In this document: positions 25,001 through 36,673 of the stretch, piece after piece
Numbering within the stretch: the stretch's first letter is position 1
How the letters are laid out: each line of letters starts with the position of its first letter
Assembly: GCF_001039355.2 (NCBI RefSeq)
Contig: NW_019775413.1
Location: 543,237 to 607,236, forward strand
DNA from: Lingula anatina
Taxonomy: Eukaryota > Brachiopoda > Lingulata > Lingulida > Lingulidae
Direction: 5' to 3'
DNA length: 64,000 bases
The notes under the pieces: model-generated
The model's input: the letters and a program-made list of their open reading frames with translations, nothing else
What the model was told of the DNA's origin: nothing
The model's database searches: none
Translations under genes and position numbers: made by a program

Positions 25001-25242
25001 ATTTTTTTCGTTTTGCATTTTCAGGCACTGTTTTCAGTGAACTGCCCATTTATAATCTTGAAGGCAGCATATTTAAGTGGGCTAATGAAAGAAAACCTAT
25101 GATTAACTCACATAACAAACCAACAGTATATGCTCATCCATACAATTCAGTTTTTGGAAAACTGCTGGAGCATTCCCTTAGGAAATCTAGTTTTGACTCA
25201 TGTTATGAAGAGTCTGAAGTAAGGAAAGTCAACAAGTCTTAG
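22065..25242 (+). CDS. Rhodanese-domain (sulfurtransferase-like) protein, complete four-exon copy
   Basis: Exons 22065-22256, 22939-23053, 23713-23811 and 25025-25242 have GT..AG borders and matching phases (0, 1, 1) and give 207 residues. A Ser/Gly-rich start (MASGDSDGAAKSES) is followed by a single rhodanese domain: LLDARDKVEYDVSHLPGAIL (about 63-82), then the active-site loop C113-S-L-G-Y-R118 in VCYCSLGYRSSS, then NLEGSIFKWANE and the closing YAHPYNSVFGKLL. Cys113 is the predicted persulfide-carrying residue; the six-residue loop fits sulfurtransferases more than Cdc25-type phosphatases. The tail (about 190-207) is polar. No targeting signal or membrane segment was seen, so it is probably cytosolic. 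The start is the first ATG in frame; upstream frame 21910-22023 may affect translation. The physiological substrate is unknown. Confidence 0.85.
24002..24240. mobile_element. Inverted-repeat MITE in rhodanese intron 3
   Basis: The ends CTGATGTTTTA and TAAAACATCAG are perfect inverted repeats. A second inner pair, TTGTCACAAGGGCATCATCA and its near-complement around 24188-24212, extends the foldback through GTGAAACG/CGTTTCAC. It has no coding capacity, and no target duplication was found. It lies beyond the end of the middle piece, so its presence in the other haplotype is unknown. Confidence 0.65.
24294..24972. mobile_element. Non-autonomous element with about 38-bp inverted ends, copy 1
   Basis: The left end reads ATATCTGCATGTCCATGATA then CTGGGTAACAACAATGGG. 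The right end is its reverse complement with a few changes (CCCATTGTTGTTACCTAGTA then TCTTGGACGTGC). The interior shares long stretches with 58196-58997, for example TTTTGTCATGTTTTTTGGTC, ATCTCAGGGATCA and AGCAAAATACAATGCATA. The frames at 24594-24842 and 24652-24924 are internal to it and are not genes. It ends about 50 bp before rhodanese exon 4. Confidence 0.78.
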
Positions 25243-25579
25243 CAGTGGTAACATGGCTCATGAATTGGGTAAATAATGATAGATCTTGGACACATTGCAC
25301 AAGAAGAGGGACTTATGTAATGTTATTTTATGTGATTTTTACAACATATCTAATCTTATGAAGTAATGCATAAGTGAGTAAGAGAGTGCATGTTAAAAGT
25401 TCATACAGAAGAAAATGTTTGAATTCCATCACATTCGTCTTTGAAAATGTAAAATTAAAATAAAAAAGCATAGCATGACACCAGCACAAAATTAATTATG
25501 GCTTGCAGTGTCAATAATTATTTGCAGCAAATGTGATATTTAGTGATAATCATTGATAGTTTGATTAGGTAGCATCAGT

Positions 25580-25614
<35 letters not shown>

Positions 25615-25671
25615 GGAGAGGGAGAGAGAGAGAGAGAGAGAGCTAACGACAGAGAGAGAGAGATGTAGAGA
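25243..25671 (+). other. Rhodanese 3' UTR, polyadenylation signal and TG/AG microsatellite
   Basis: AATAAA occurs at 25459-25464, 217 bp after the stop codon. A compound (TG)n-(AG)n tract runs from about 25578 to 25676 and leads directly into haplotype block 2. Confidence 0.55.
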
Positions 25672-26073
25672 GATAGGATTTGTAGGCTGCCAGCCTTACT
25701 AGCCCACATGTTCTGACTTAGAAATGATGTAATGATAATAACTTTTTTTTACAATCATAGAATCATAGACCGTTCAAGTGCACAATAAAGTAACATTATT
25801 GTTATAATTATTGTTATAATTTTAATTATTGTTATAATTATTAAAGACTACTTGAATAAGAAGAAAAAATTTATAAACTTAAGATAAAGTTATATAAGTT
25901 ACAGGTTAAAAGAATGCTCAGGTATTTGAAATATATTGTGCATGAATAACTTTTAGAAAATCGGTTACATTTAAGGATTATTTACACGTATATTGTGATA
26001 TGAGTGAAAACCTAGTCTTTATCTTTAAAAATTTGCAAGGCCCATGAAAAAAAGCAGACAGATCTTAATTTTG

Positions 26074-26114
<41 letters not shown>

Positions 26115-29100
26115 GAAGTACGAGTATACTACTGTATATGCAATTCTTGAGGCCTGTTTCACAAAAGAACAAATTGTTCTAAACTTGTTTATAAAGTCCA
26201 AAATTGTAGCCTCCTTTGGCCCAAAATAAATCAGCAGTAGTTAATTAAATGGAACTGTTTTATAACATGAAAGTTGCTTCTAATGTTTCGTAGCAATACA
26301 TAATTTATTTTAGTGAACTACTATGGGTTCCTGTTGAAGTAAACTTTTTATCTGAAAGTTAACTGAGGTTTTTGGAAGAACTTGGCCAGTGCTGTCACAT
26401 TGAAGTTATGCATAAAATGCATGTACCATTGTCTTGTTGGTAGGATTAGGAATTTTTATTTTTATATTTTAAGTGGCTAAAATTTAAATTAGTGTACTTC
26501 TCTAAAGGTCTGTACTGTACATCAAGGGAACACACTTGTTAGCCAAGAGAGAATAGTCCATCATACCCACACAGTTTTCATCCCAACTACTGCAATGACT
26601 TTTTTTGCAGTTCACAAATAAAACATTTTATTTCAACAATGTTGCTTTTCTTCACCAAGCATGGCTAGCTAACAGTTTGTAGTTTTATTTTACTTGATAT
26701 AAAGAGGAAGTTCTTGCTACAACTGGTTGTCTGATGCACCAGAGCATACTTTTTTAATTCATCTGAGAAAACTTGTCATTTTTATATGGTTCTAATTACC
26801 ATGAAGCTGTGTGTACTTAATGATATCTTAAACATTGTTAAAATTTGCAGCATTTTGGTTACACAGTGCAGTCTGTTGTTTTTTATCTGTTGTTTAGTCT
26901 GACTTATGCTAAACCAGAATGGCATTTTCCTCAAGAGTTTAAATCTCCACAGATTAGCTGTGTTTTACTCCGCTCATTTCATTATAACCTTTACCTAAGA
27001 AGAAAGATTATGTCAGTACTCTGGTGAGCAGATGGGGAATGAAGGGCAATTGCTATATTTTCAAAGTATGAGGCTTGCTCGTCTTATATATAAGCAAAAG
27101 CCCTTGTGACTTATGTTGTCAGACCTGCCAGCTCTCCTGATCTCATCAGGAGTCTCTTAATTTCAAGTTTTCTCTCTGACAGGTTTTCTCTCTTCAGATT
27201 TTCTCTCTCTCAATTCCAACTGAAAATCTCATGTAGCAGTTTTCTGAATATGTGAAAAAATATTTTAGGAATTTTTCATCATTTTATCTCATATTTGGTA
27301 AACTTTGCCCAATGCTTTAGGCAAGTTTTAACATTTCCATCACAATGTTATAACTGAATTAAGTTTCTTAAACCTAGGACATAGTTTAAATCACATGCTT
27401 TTTTGCAGGAACATGACATCAAGGGATTTGTGGGACGTAAATAGTTAAAAGCATACGCAAGTTATGAGGTCTCTTTATCACAGCAAGTTCAGTCACCTTT
27501 TGCAATGTGTAACAAAGCAACTGTGGATATCTATTATGTCCTTGCATTGGCAAATGTTGAGCTCTTCAAAAGAGCAATCAGGTACAATGATGTTATCAAT
27601 GTGAAAAGTATGAAACTTATTCTTTTTTTAATTCTCAATTGAACCAATTAATTAATAATGAAGAAGATGGAAATATATTGTTGGCCTTTGTTCTACTTTA
27701 AGATAATATTACCTGTAAGGAAGTTTCTTATTGTTATTTATTCTTTTTTATATACAGATAATGTATGTTTCTGCATATATTCTGATCATTGTGTCTCTAG
27801 GTGTATTAGTTGTTGCCGTCATTCCTGTCGTCCAAAACGTCATATCTTGTAACTGCCATACTGTGCTTTGTTTTTACTTAAAATTTACAGACAAACTACG
27901 TCTTAAAAAAATAGGTTCCTTGTGAAAACAAGCATAATCAGATGATTTTTGAGAAAGTTGTTGCTTTTCTTTTCGCATGTATTTCAGAGATATTCACTCG
28001 ATAATGCCAAACCATATTTTTCTTTTACTTCAGTATTACTGAGTGGCTTTGTAGGTAAATAAGGCTGATTCCTTTTGAAGTTCAGCATGATTGGATTATT
28101 TTTATAATTTATCAATTTTATATGCAAGTGTGTACTCCTAAGTGCCAAACATTTTATAAATTGTACTTCAAAATTGCTGTGTTACTTCATTGAGTAATAA
28201 AGCAAGTCCAATTTGAAATTTAGCATGGTCAGATTGTTTTTACAAAAGTTATTTAATTTTTGTAAAGATTGTTGCAAATTCTACCCTGCTTTGGTGTCAG
28301 TATAATTGGCAGCTTTGCTTCCTAGGTTATTTACAGAAGTTTCCATGAAAAAGTCGTGTGTGACAGGGTGGCAACTCTGCACCAAACCAGGTGTTTAGGA
28401 GCACTTGCCCATGTCTAATCACATAGGTTCTTTACTGATTTCCACAGTCCCTTTCCCTGGGGATGGAGACAAACTTCAGATCATTTAACACCAAGTGCAG
28501 TATATGGCAAAAGAACAAATAAGCCAATTTAACACCTGTAACAGTTGTAAGTTAGATCACATTTTTCAGCCAGGACTTCTGTCTGATGTGGCATCCATTT
28601 TTTCCACATGTCCAAGGCTACAAGTAATTTGTGCCTGCTGCACGACAAGGTTGTCTGCAAGAATGACACATTTAACTTGATTTTATTAAGATACTTTGGT
28701 CTAGTGGCGTGTATTTGAGGTAGCCCATTAAACACAAGGTGAGTAGATATGATCAGTACCCCTCAAAATGATACTCAGTGTAGACAGGGAAGAATTTCCC
28801 CATGTGATTACACACTACCCAGCCTTTAAAGATACTCTACAGATATCTTCTGGTGGGGAAGTGACAATAATTAACAGGGGCAGATTGGGCCGTCTTCTGG
28901 GTCTTCCAGATTTTCAAGTTAACATTGACTGGTATCTAATTTTTTTCTGTCAGAAGACGGTCAAAAATGGAGGATGGATCAACAGATAATTTGGAAGTGT
29001 TAGAAAATATCTCTGGATCTGCCCCTGATTAAGAAGAGTTTGTACAGAGACTGACATTAATCAGTAAGGTGCAATGATAACCATGCACCACTGCTATGCA

Positions 29101-29985
29101 GGCAAGTGGAACGTTTGGTTGTCAAACAAAATGATTAAAGTGCTGAAGTTCACACGTATGAATATTGGTGATCTATTTACTCTGAAAGAACCTGTGGCCA
29201 ACAAACACATTATGAAAGAAAACCTGTCCATGCATTTTGTGATTTTGTGGGATGCATGATGCACACATGGTAATGTGATATTAAGAACAAACCATGTTAT
29301 CACTCCTGCTACATGTAAATGAAAACATGATAGGGTTTGATAAGTGATAGTTTTGGTTACAAAAGAAAAAGAAAAGAATTTAAAAAAAACTTGTAAAAAA
29401 ATAAAAATATAGAAAAATACATGGTTGTGCACATATTTATTGAGTGAAAAACTGATACGTATACGACTGTAATAAAAGGAACAGTGAATGTGTTTTGCAA
29501 ATGGACCCATTGATTATTAGAGGCAAGTAACAGCTCTTTACAGTAATAAAGGCACTGCCCCGGTAGAAATTTTTGCATGCAGAGCCAAAAAAATAAAAGT
29601 GAGATGAAAATGCTTTTAAAAATTTTAATTTAATTTTGGGTGAAACAAGTTACTAAAAATTGGTCCCAAGAATCATCATTCCAAATTAGTTAGTGATCCT
29701 GTGAACAGCCTATGCATAAACAAATGTTTACTGCTAATGAATGTCACATAATGATTTTTAGTTTTTGATGCACTTGTAAGATGTTTATTGCTTAAATTTT
29801 TGTAGGGTGGCATTGAAATTCCATGTTAATGCTGCAAACCCATTAATAACTTATAACTAACTGCATATGCTTTTTAAGGCAATTATATTTCTTTTTTTAT
29901 GGAGCACTAAATTGTTAACAGGAAATTATCCTTTTCTAATAGCGTTCACTGCAAAATCAATTTTCTGAGTAAATTTTACATTTTT
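25672..29985 (+). repeat. Haplotype block 2, first version
   Basis: Colinear with 30126-33078, with many substitutions and indels. Markers in both: AGGATTTGTAGGCTGCCAGC at the start, an (ATT)n tract (26077-26112 here, 30516-30549 there) and AAAATCAATTTTCTGAGTAA at the end. This version has about 1.2 kb extra (about 27152-28343). No conserved gene was recognised. Frame-breaking indels between versions argue against coding. Confidence 0.8.
27152..28343 (+). repeat. 1.2-kb insertion/deletion difference, with diverged tandem repeats inside
   Basis: Present between AGGAGTCTC and CCATGAAAAAGTCGTGTGT here; in the other version (about 31610-31632) those words are separated by a short filler. The stretch 27900-28280 contains at least three diverged copies of a unit of about 140-150 bp, recognisable by AAGCATAATCAGATGATTTT, CAGCATGATTGGATTATTTT and TAGCATGGTCAGATTGTTTT. 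No inverted ends or target duplication were identified, so it may be a deletion in the other version. Confidence 0.55.
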
Positions 29986-29986
29986 A

Positions 29987-30078
29987 TGTACAGACACAGA
30001 AGTGTCTGTACATATTGCCATCACCTGTGTCTGTCGTTGCCGATGCCGTCGCCGATGCCGATGCCGATGCCGGCGCCG
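29987..30078. repeat. Perfect 11-bp hairpin followed by a GCCGAT hexanucleotide array
   Basis: TGTACAGACAC (29987-29997) and GTGTCTGTACA (30002-30012) form a perfect hairpin with a 4-base loop. An imperfect GCCGAT/GATGCC array runs from about 30038 to 30078 in otherwise AT-rich DNA. It lies at the point where this version departs from the other version, just before the N at 30125. Confidence 0.7.
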
Positions 30079-30124
30079 TGCACTTTCCTTGTTAACACGA
30101 TAAGTGGAGGGCAGTTTTACTTTT

Positions 30125-30125
30125 N
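30125..30125. other. Single-N contig join
   Basis: Immediately after the N the sequence restarts block 2 at AGAGAGAGAGGATTTGTAGG, inside the AG-microsatellite edge seen at about 25660-25680. Confidence 0.8.
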
Positions 30126-30513
30126 AGAGAGAGAGGATTTGTAGGCTGCCAGCCTTATTAGCCCCATGTTCTGACTAAGAAATGATGTAATGATAATAAC
30201 TTTTTCTTACAATCATAGACAGTTCAAGTGCACAATAAAGTAGAATTACTGTTATAATTATTGTTTTAATTTTAATTATTGTTATAATAATTAAAGACTA
30301 CTTAAATAAGAAGAAAAATTTTAAAAACTATAAATGAAATTATATAAGTTATGGGTTTAAAGACTGCTCAGGTGTTTGAAATATATTGTGCATGAACGAC
30401 TTTTAGAAAATCAGTTACATTTAAGGATTATGTATATTGTGATATGAGTGAAAGCCTAGTCTTTATTATCTTTAAAATTTGCAAGGCCCATGAAAAAAAC
30501 AGACAGATCTTAA

Positions 30514-30551
<38 letters not shown>

Positions 30552-33500
30552 GAAGTACGAGTATACTGCATTGTAATGTATATGCAATTCTTGAGGCCTG
30601 TTTCACAAAAGAACAAATTGTTCTAAACTTGTTTATAAAGTCCAAAATTGTAGCCTCCTTTGCCCAAAATAAATCAGCAGTAGTTAATTAAATGGAATTG
30701 TTTTAAAACATGAAAGTTGCTTCTAATGTTTCATAGCAATAGAATTTATTTTAGTGGAATACTATGGGTTCATGTTGAAGTAAACCTTTCAGCTAAAAGT
30801 TTACTGAGGTTTTTGGATGAACTTTGCCATTGCTTTCACATTGAAATTATTCATATAATGCATGTGCCATTGTCTTGTTGGTAGGATTAGGAATTTTTAT
30901 TTTTATATTTTAAGTGGCTAAAATTTAAATGAGTGTACTTCTCTTAAGGTCTGTACTTCAAGGGAACACATTTGTTAGCCAAGAGAGAATTGTCCATCAT
31001 ACCCAAACAGTTTTTTTAATCCCAACTACTGCAATGACTTTTTTGCAGTTCACAAATAAAACGTTTTATTTCAACAATGTTGCTTTTCTTCAGTTTGTAG
31101 TTTTATTTACTTGATATAAGGAGGAAGTTCTTGCTACAACTGGTTGTCTGATGCACCAGAGCATACTCTTTTAATTCATCTGGGAAAACTTGTCATTTTA
31201 TATGGTTCTAATTACAATGAAGCTGTGTGTACTTAATGATATCTTAAACATTGTTAAAATTTGCAGCATTTTGGTTACACAGTGCAGTCTGTTGTTTCTT
31301 TATCTGTTAATTAGTCTGACCAATGAATTACAACTTACAACTGTTGTAACTCCTTGGTCTGACTTATGCTAAACCAGAGTGACATTTTCCTCAAGAGTTT
31401 AAATCTCCACGGATTAGCTGTTTTACTCCGCTCATTTCATTATAACCTTTACCTAAGAAGAAAGATTTTGTCAGTACTCTGGTATGAAGATAGGGAATGA
31501 AAGGTAATTGCTATATTTTCAAGGTATATGTCTGAGACTTGTTCATCTTATATAAGCAAAAGCCCCTGTGACTTATGTTGTCAGACCTGCCAGCTCTGCT
31601 GATCTCATCAGGAGTCTCATAATTTTCTGCACCATGAAAAAGTCGTGTGTAACAGGGTGGCAACTTAGCATCAAACCAGCTGTTTAGGAGCACTTGTCCA
31701 TGTCGAATCCCATAGCTTGTTTACTGATTTCCACAGTCCTTTTCCCTTGAGACAAACTTCATATCATTTAACACCCAGTGCAGGATATGGCAAAAAGAAC
31801 AAATAAGCCAATTTAACACCTGTAACAGTTGCAAGTTAGATCACATTTTTCGGCCAGGACTTCTGTCTGATGTGGCTTGCCTCATCCATTTTTTTCACAT
31901 GTCCAAGGCTACGAGTAATTTGTGCCTTCTGCAAGACAAGGTTGTCTGCAAGAATCCGAATGACACATTTCCCTCTACTTTATTAAGATACTTTGGTCTA
32001 GTGGCACGTATTTGATGTAGCCCATTAAACACAAGGCGAAGATGCTCTTCAGATATCATCTGGGGGGGGGGGGGGAGTGACAATAATTAAGAAGAGTCTG
32101 CGCAGACTGACATTTACCCAGTAAGATGCAATGATAACCATGCACCACTGCTACGTAGCATATATGCAGGCAAGTGGAACGTTTGGTTGACAAACAAAAT
32201 GATTAAAGTGCTGTAAGTTCACACGCTATTAAACTGAATATTGGTGACGTATTTACTCTGAAAGAATCTGTGGCCAACAAACACATTATGACAGAAAACG
32301 TGTCCATGCATTTTGTGATTTTGTGGGATGCATGATGCACATGTGGTAATGTGATCTTAAGAACAAACCATGTTATCACTCCTGCTACATGTAAATGAAA
32401 ACATGATAGGGTTTTATAATTGATAGTTTTGAATACAAAAGAAAAAAAAAGAATTTTAAAAAAACTTGTAAAAAAATAAAAATATAGAAAAATACATGGT
32501 CGTGCACATATTTATTGAGTGAAAAATTGATACGAATATAATAAAAGGAATAGTGAATGTGTTTTGCAAATGGACCCATTGATTATTAGAGGCAAGTAAC
32601 AGCTCTTCACAGTAATAAAGGCAATGCCCCCGGTAGAAATTTTTGCATGCAGAGCCAAAAAAATAAAAGTGAGATGAAAATACTTTTAAAAATTTTAATT
32701 TAATTTTGGGTGAAACAAGTTACTAAAAATTGGTCCCAAGAATCATCATTCCAAATTAGTTAGTGATCCTGTGAACAGCCTATGCATAAACAAATGTTTA
32801 CTGCTAATGAATGTCACATAATGATTTATAGTTTTTGATTTACTTGCATTTTTTTAGATGCCAAGCGAAAAAGTGTTTATTGCTTAAATTTTTGCAGGGT
32901 GGCATTGAAATTCCATGTTAATGCTGCAAACCCATTAATAACTTATAACTAACTGCATATGCTTTTTAAGGCAATTATATTTCTTTTTTATGGAGCACTA
33001 AATTGTTAACAGGAAATTATCCTTTTCTAATAGCATTCACTGCAAAATCAATTTTCTGAGTAAATTTTACATTTTTTATGAGATGAAATTTTATTGCCAA
33101 CCACTCTTGTATTTCAGAAGGTTTCAATATTTTGTCACTGGCTTTACTTTTATGTTTGAGACATGTGGCATAGTTGAATCATAGTGCTAAATTAAATTAG
33201 TTATTTGATTTGCTTTATTGTGATAGATAAAAACTCATTTGCCTTGCCTCCATTGTTTATTTTGAAATAAAAAAATTGACTCTGTGAAACAGCAGCCCTC
33301 ATACCCATGATGCAAAAATGGTTTAGTATTCCCTTCAGGTTATTTTGATGATGTTATACTGGCCAAAAGAAGAAATTTCAAGTTTTTATTTTGACCATGG
33401 TGCTTCTAAATGCTTAAATATGTACATGTTAGATGGAACAGAACTTAACAGACATGATCTTTTCCACCCAAAATTGATACTAATAAAATATTATAACAAG

Positions 33501-33975
33501 TATTTTTTCCTTGTTAGAAATAAGTTATAAGAATTGACATTAGGCACAGTCAAATTAAAGAAGCCAACCTTTCAAGACTGACATAAGGACTTTAGTCTTC
33601 CATTATTTTGTAGAAGCATCTCAATGTACATTTGGAGACATTGTGTAGTCATTTCCCATTAACAAATAGGTATCTCTGTAAAAACAGAAGATGGATCAGA
33701 AGTGATGGTCACCAGCTATCATTTCATAGGAGAGAACACATTTTCTAATGCTCATTGATGTGATCAGCTAGAATACAGAGACAGAGATCCTTGAAACTGT
33801 TTTAGTGTCATTTTTGTTTTGTAAGACCAGTCATGTTCTAATATTATCATCGGTAAAGGTGCTATAAAAAGTGTTAATTAAGCTGATTCAAAGGATGCCT
33901 TGGTCATAAGTTCCATCACATCAGGGCTGGGCAGTGAGTATGAGGTAAGGGGAGGAGGGGGGGGGGGGGGGGCTC
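30126..33975 (+). repeat. Haplotype block 2 (second version) plus first version of block 3
   Basis: From 30126 to 33078 it repeats 25672-29985 without the 1.2-kb segment. From 33079 to about 33954 it carries sequence repeated again at 34011-34846. It ends in a poly-G run and an N (33976). Being N-bounded on both sides, it looks like an alternate-haplotype contig bridging a difference between the flanking pieces. Confidence 0.75.
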
Positions 33976-33976
33976 N
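33976..33976. other. Single-N contig join next to a poly-G run
   Basis: It follows a G run (about 33957-33972). The corresponding place in the other version (about 34837-34846) also has a G run, a plausible cause of the assembly break. Confidence 0.75.
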
Positions 33977-34010
33977 TGTCTGTACATTTGACAGCTTTGC
34001 TGCCTTGTTT

Positions 34011-34846
34011 ATGAGATGAAATTTTCTTGCCAACCACTGGCTTTACTTTTATGTTTGAGACGTGGCATAGATTCATAGTGCTAAATTAAATTAGTTACTT
34101 GATTTGCTTTATTGTGATAGATAAAAACTCATTTGCCTTGCCTCCATTGTTTATTTTGAAATAAAAAATTGACTCTGTGAAACAGCAGCACTCATACCCA
34201 TGATGCAAAAATGGTTTAGTATTCCCTTCAGGTTATTTTGATAATATTATACTGGCCAAAAGAAGAAATTTCAAGTTTTTATTTTGACCATGATGGTGCT
34301 TCTAAATGCTTAAATATGCACATGTTAGATGGAACAGAACTTAACAGCCATGATCTTTTCCACCCGAAATTGATACTAATAAAATATTGTAACAGGTATT
34401 TTTTCCTTGTTAGAAATGATTATAAGAATTGACATTAGGCACAGTCAAATTAAAGAAGCCAACCTTTCAAGACTGACATAAGGACTTTAGTCTGCCATTA
34501 TTTTGTAGAAGCATCTCAATGTACATTTGGAAACATTGTGCAGTCATTTCCCATTAACAAATAGGTATCTCTGTAAAAACAGAAGATGGATCAGAAGTGA
34601 TGGTCACCAGCTATCATTTCATAGGAGAGAACACATTTTCTAATGCTCATTGATGTCATCAGCTAGAATACAGAGACAGAGATCCTTGAAACTGTTTTAG
34701 TGTCATTTTCGTTTTGTAAGACCAGTCATGTTCTAATATTATCATCGGTAAAGGTGCTATAAAAAGTGTTAATTAAGCTGATTCAAAGGATGCCTTGGTC
34801 ATAAGTTCCATCACATCAGGGCTGGTAAGGGGAGGAGGGGGGGGGG
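34011..34846 (+). repeat. Haplotype block 3, second version
   Basis: It repeats about 33079-33954 (ATGAGATGAAATTTT start, shared AAAATGGTTTAGTATTCCCT and GATGGTCACCAGCTATCATT) with small indels, then continues into unique DNA. The short frames starting MMMLYWPKEE (33345) and MIILYWPKEE (34238) are similar only because the blocks are copies; no protein family was recognised. Confidence 0.8.
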
Positions 34847-36315
34847 TCATGGACTGGTAACACTAACCATAGTTCACAGGTCTTTACCTGTCATCTACAC
34901 CATTCCAGATATGATCTTCTTTGAGCAGAGTGGGATCAGAAATAATGGCAGACCAGTTTGCAAAACAATACAAAATTCACAAAGGTTTGCAGGTCACTTT
35001 TGTATTGCTTTCTAGGACAATATTTCAGACGCATAGATTTTTACCCGTATCACCAGGGAATCATATATTAATTCCCTGGTATCACCTACTGAAAAGTTAA
35101 CCCTACTTTTTCAAGTTTGTTTGATGTTACACACTGCTTTTAGCCTCTATCTAGGCTGTTTCGAAGAATGCCCATTGGTGAAGTAGACATAAGAGGGCAT
35201 CAACTGTCCCAGGTTCTTGGCAGAAAAGTTACTTGTTGCTTTACAAGGTCATCTGCTATTATCCACAGCTAAGGGTATTACAAGCATTATAGTAGCAAAA
35301 TCACTAACACATGTAATACATGTATTTGCATAACAAAACATTTTTGTTTCAATTTCACTTGTTTATTTCACATTCTTTCTATGGTCAAGCTTATCCAGTC
35401 AAATACTTTTTTCTTCAGAATCAAAGTAATAATTTGCCTAAACAAAACCCACCTTTCCTAGAAACATTTGACAAAGCAGACAATCTGGTGACCTTTCAAT
35501 TAACACCTGGAATAATTACTTTAATTATAAAGTGTCCAATGTTTTTCCTTTATTTCACTTGATTAGAAGTACTGGTAATGAACGATATTATGGATGATTA
35601 AAATTGTATGTATTTTTCTGTACACTTTAAAGCTTGAAAAAATAAATACCAAACAATAAAAATATAGTTTACTATTACGTTAACTAAGCAGCTCAATGAT
35701 TTGTAAGAGTTCAAAGACAAACTCTCCTTTACTGCTTAACTCCAACTTTTAACGGAAAATGCAAAGCATCCAAACTTCAAAGTGACTTTCTAAATGTAAA
35801 ATAACAACTGTAAATTCCCAATATTTTGTGTATAAAACCAAAAAGTAAAATGACAAAACAAACAAAATGACATGGTTACAATACAACACTAGGACTATAA
35901 TGCATGGATTAACAATTATGCTTTAGTATCCATTTACCAGTCAAAAAGAACATAAACAGTATTCTTGTATTCAACTGAACCATGGTTATGGCCAAAGTTG
36001 GCATCATGATAATCATAAATGAAAGATTCTATGTTGCATAGTAGCTACATAAAATGTTTATCAACAAAAGGGCCCTGAAGTTCTGTACCAAAAGTTATGG
36101 CAAAATCCAATAACAAAAATGTTTCAAGGACAAACATTATTTACTGTATCTCAAAGGGGTGCAACTGGGTGGCATGTGTCACAAAATTTCTGCTAATGAA
36201 ATGAAATGCTGTCTTGATGATAATATATTATGCTGCATTGCAAACAAAGAAAACAGGTTACCCTAAATTTGACAAAGAAGTGGAAAAGTGACAAGCCCAA
36301 AATTCAGTTACATTT
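34847..36315. other. Spacer downstream of the TLDc gene
   Basis: Unique AT-rich sequence without a supportable gene. A short palindrome, CCAGGGAAT/ATTCCCTGG, lies at about 35052-35087. Confidence 0.45.
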
Positions 36316-36673
36316 TTAAAAGAGCTAACAACTGTATGTATAAAATTCATGTTTCACAATACAAACATTGTAAACGACTCATAGAAATATAATGAACTTC
36401 GTTTTACCACCAAAACAGCAGTTATTGCAATTATTCTGAAATCTGCGCTTGCCATCAGACCATATGTAGCTTTATAGATGGCTAAGTCTCAGTAATAATC
36501 TCTTATTACAAGATTACAAAAAGAAAAAAAAAAAAAACTTTTTAGAAATAAAAACATGGACTAGCTTTGAATGTCAAAATGGATTCATTAACCATTAGTA
36601 AGTATGGGGAAATCATTGTTTACCCCAGGAAAATCCATTTTTTGACCAAAACAAACAGTTGTTATCCCTTTAA
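36316..36673 (-). mobile_element. piggyBac-like MITE, copy 2 (minus orientation)
   Basis: TTAA lies on both sides (36316-36319 and 36670-36673). Read on the minus strand it begins AGGGATAACAACTG and follows copy 1 (14962-15333) through most of its length: TTTTCCTGGGGTAAACAATG, TAATGGTTAATGAATCCATT, AGAGATTATTACTGAG, ATAACTGCTGTTTT and GTATTGTGAAACATG. Its right inverted end has drifted (ACAGTTGTTAGCTCT). This copy is clearly older than copy 1. Confidence 0.82.

Noticed and set aside
16548-25242. Recent tandem gene duplication of the rhodanese gene
   Set aside because: The single Ns at every boundary and the equal-length overlap of the outer pieces favour unmerged haplotypes. Kept as an alternative to be tested with long reads.
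26044-26229. Frame with a poly-Tyr run (and the matching frames at 30428-30626)
   Set aside because: Produced by the (ATT)n microsatellite.
28495-28735. Minus-strand frame similar to one at 31895-32083 (ARPKYLNK, LQTTLSC, HKLLVALDM)
   Set aside because: The similarity is due to the duplicated block. Indels between versions are not multiples of three and no family was recognised, so coding is unsupported.
33345-34432. Two similar frames (MMMLYWPKEE / MIILYWPKEE) as a gene pair
   Set aside because: They are copies within haplotype block 3. The ends differ by frame-changing indels, and no domain or splice context exists.
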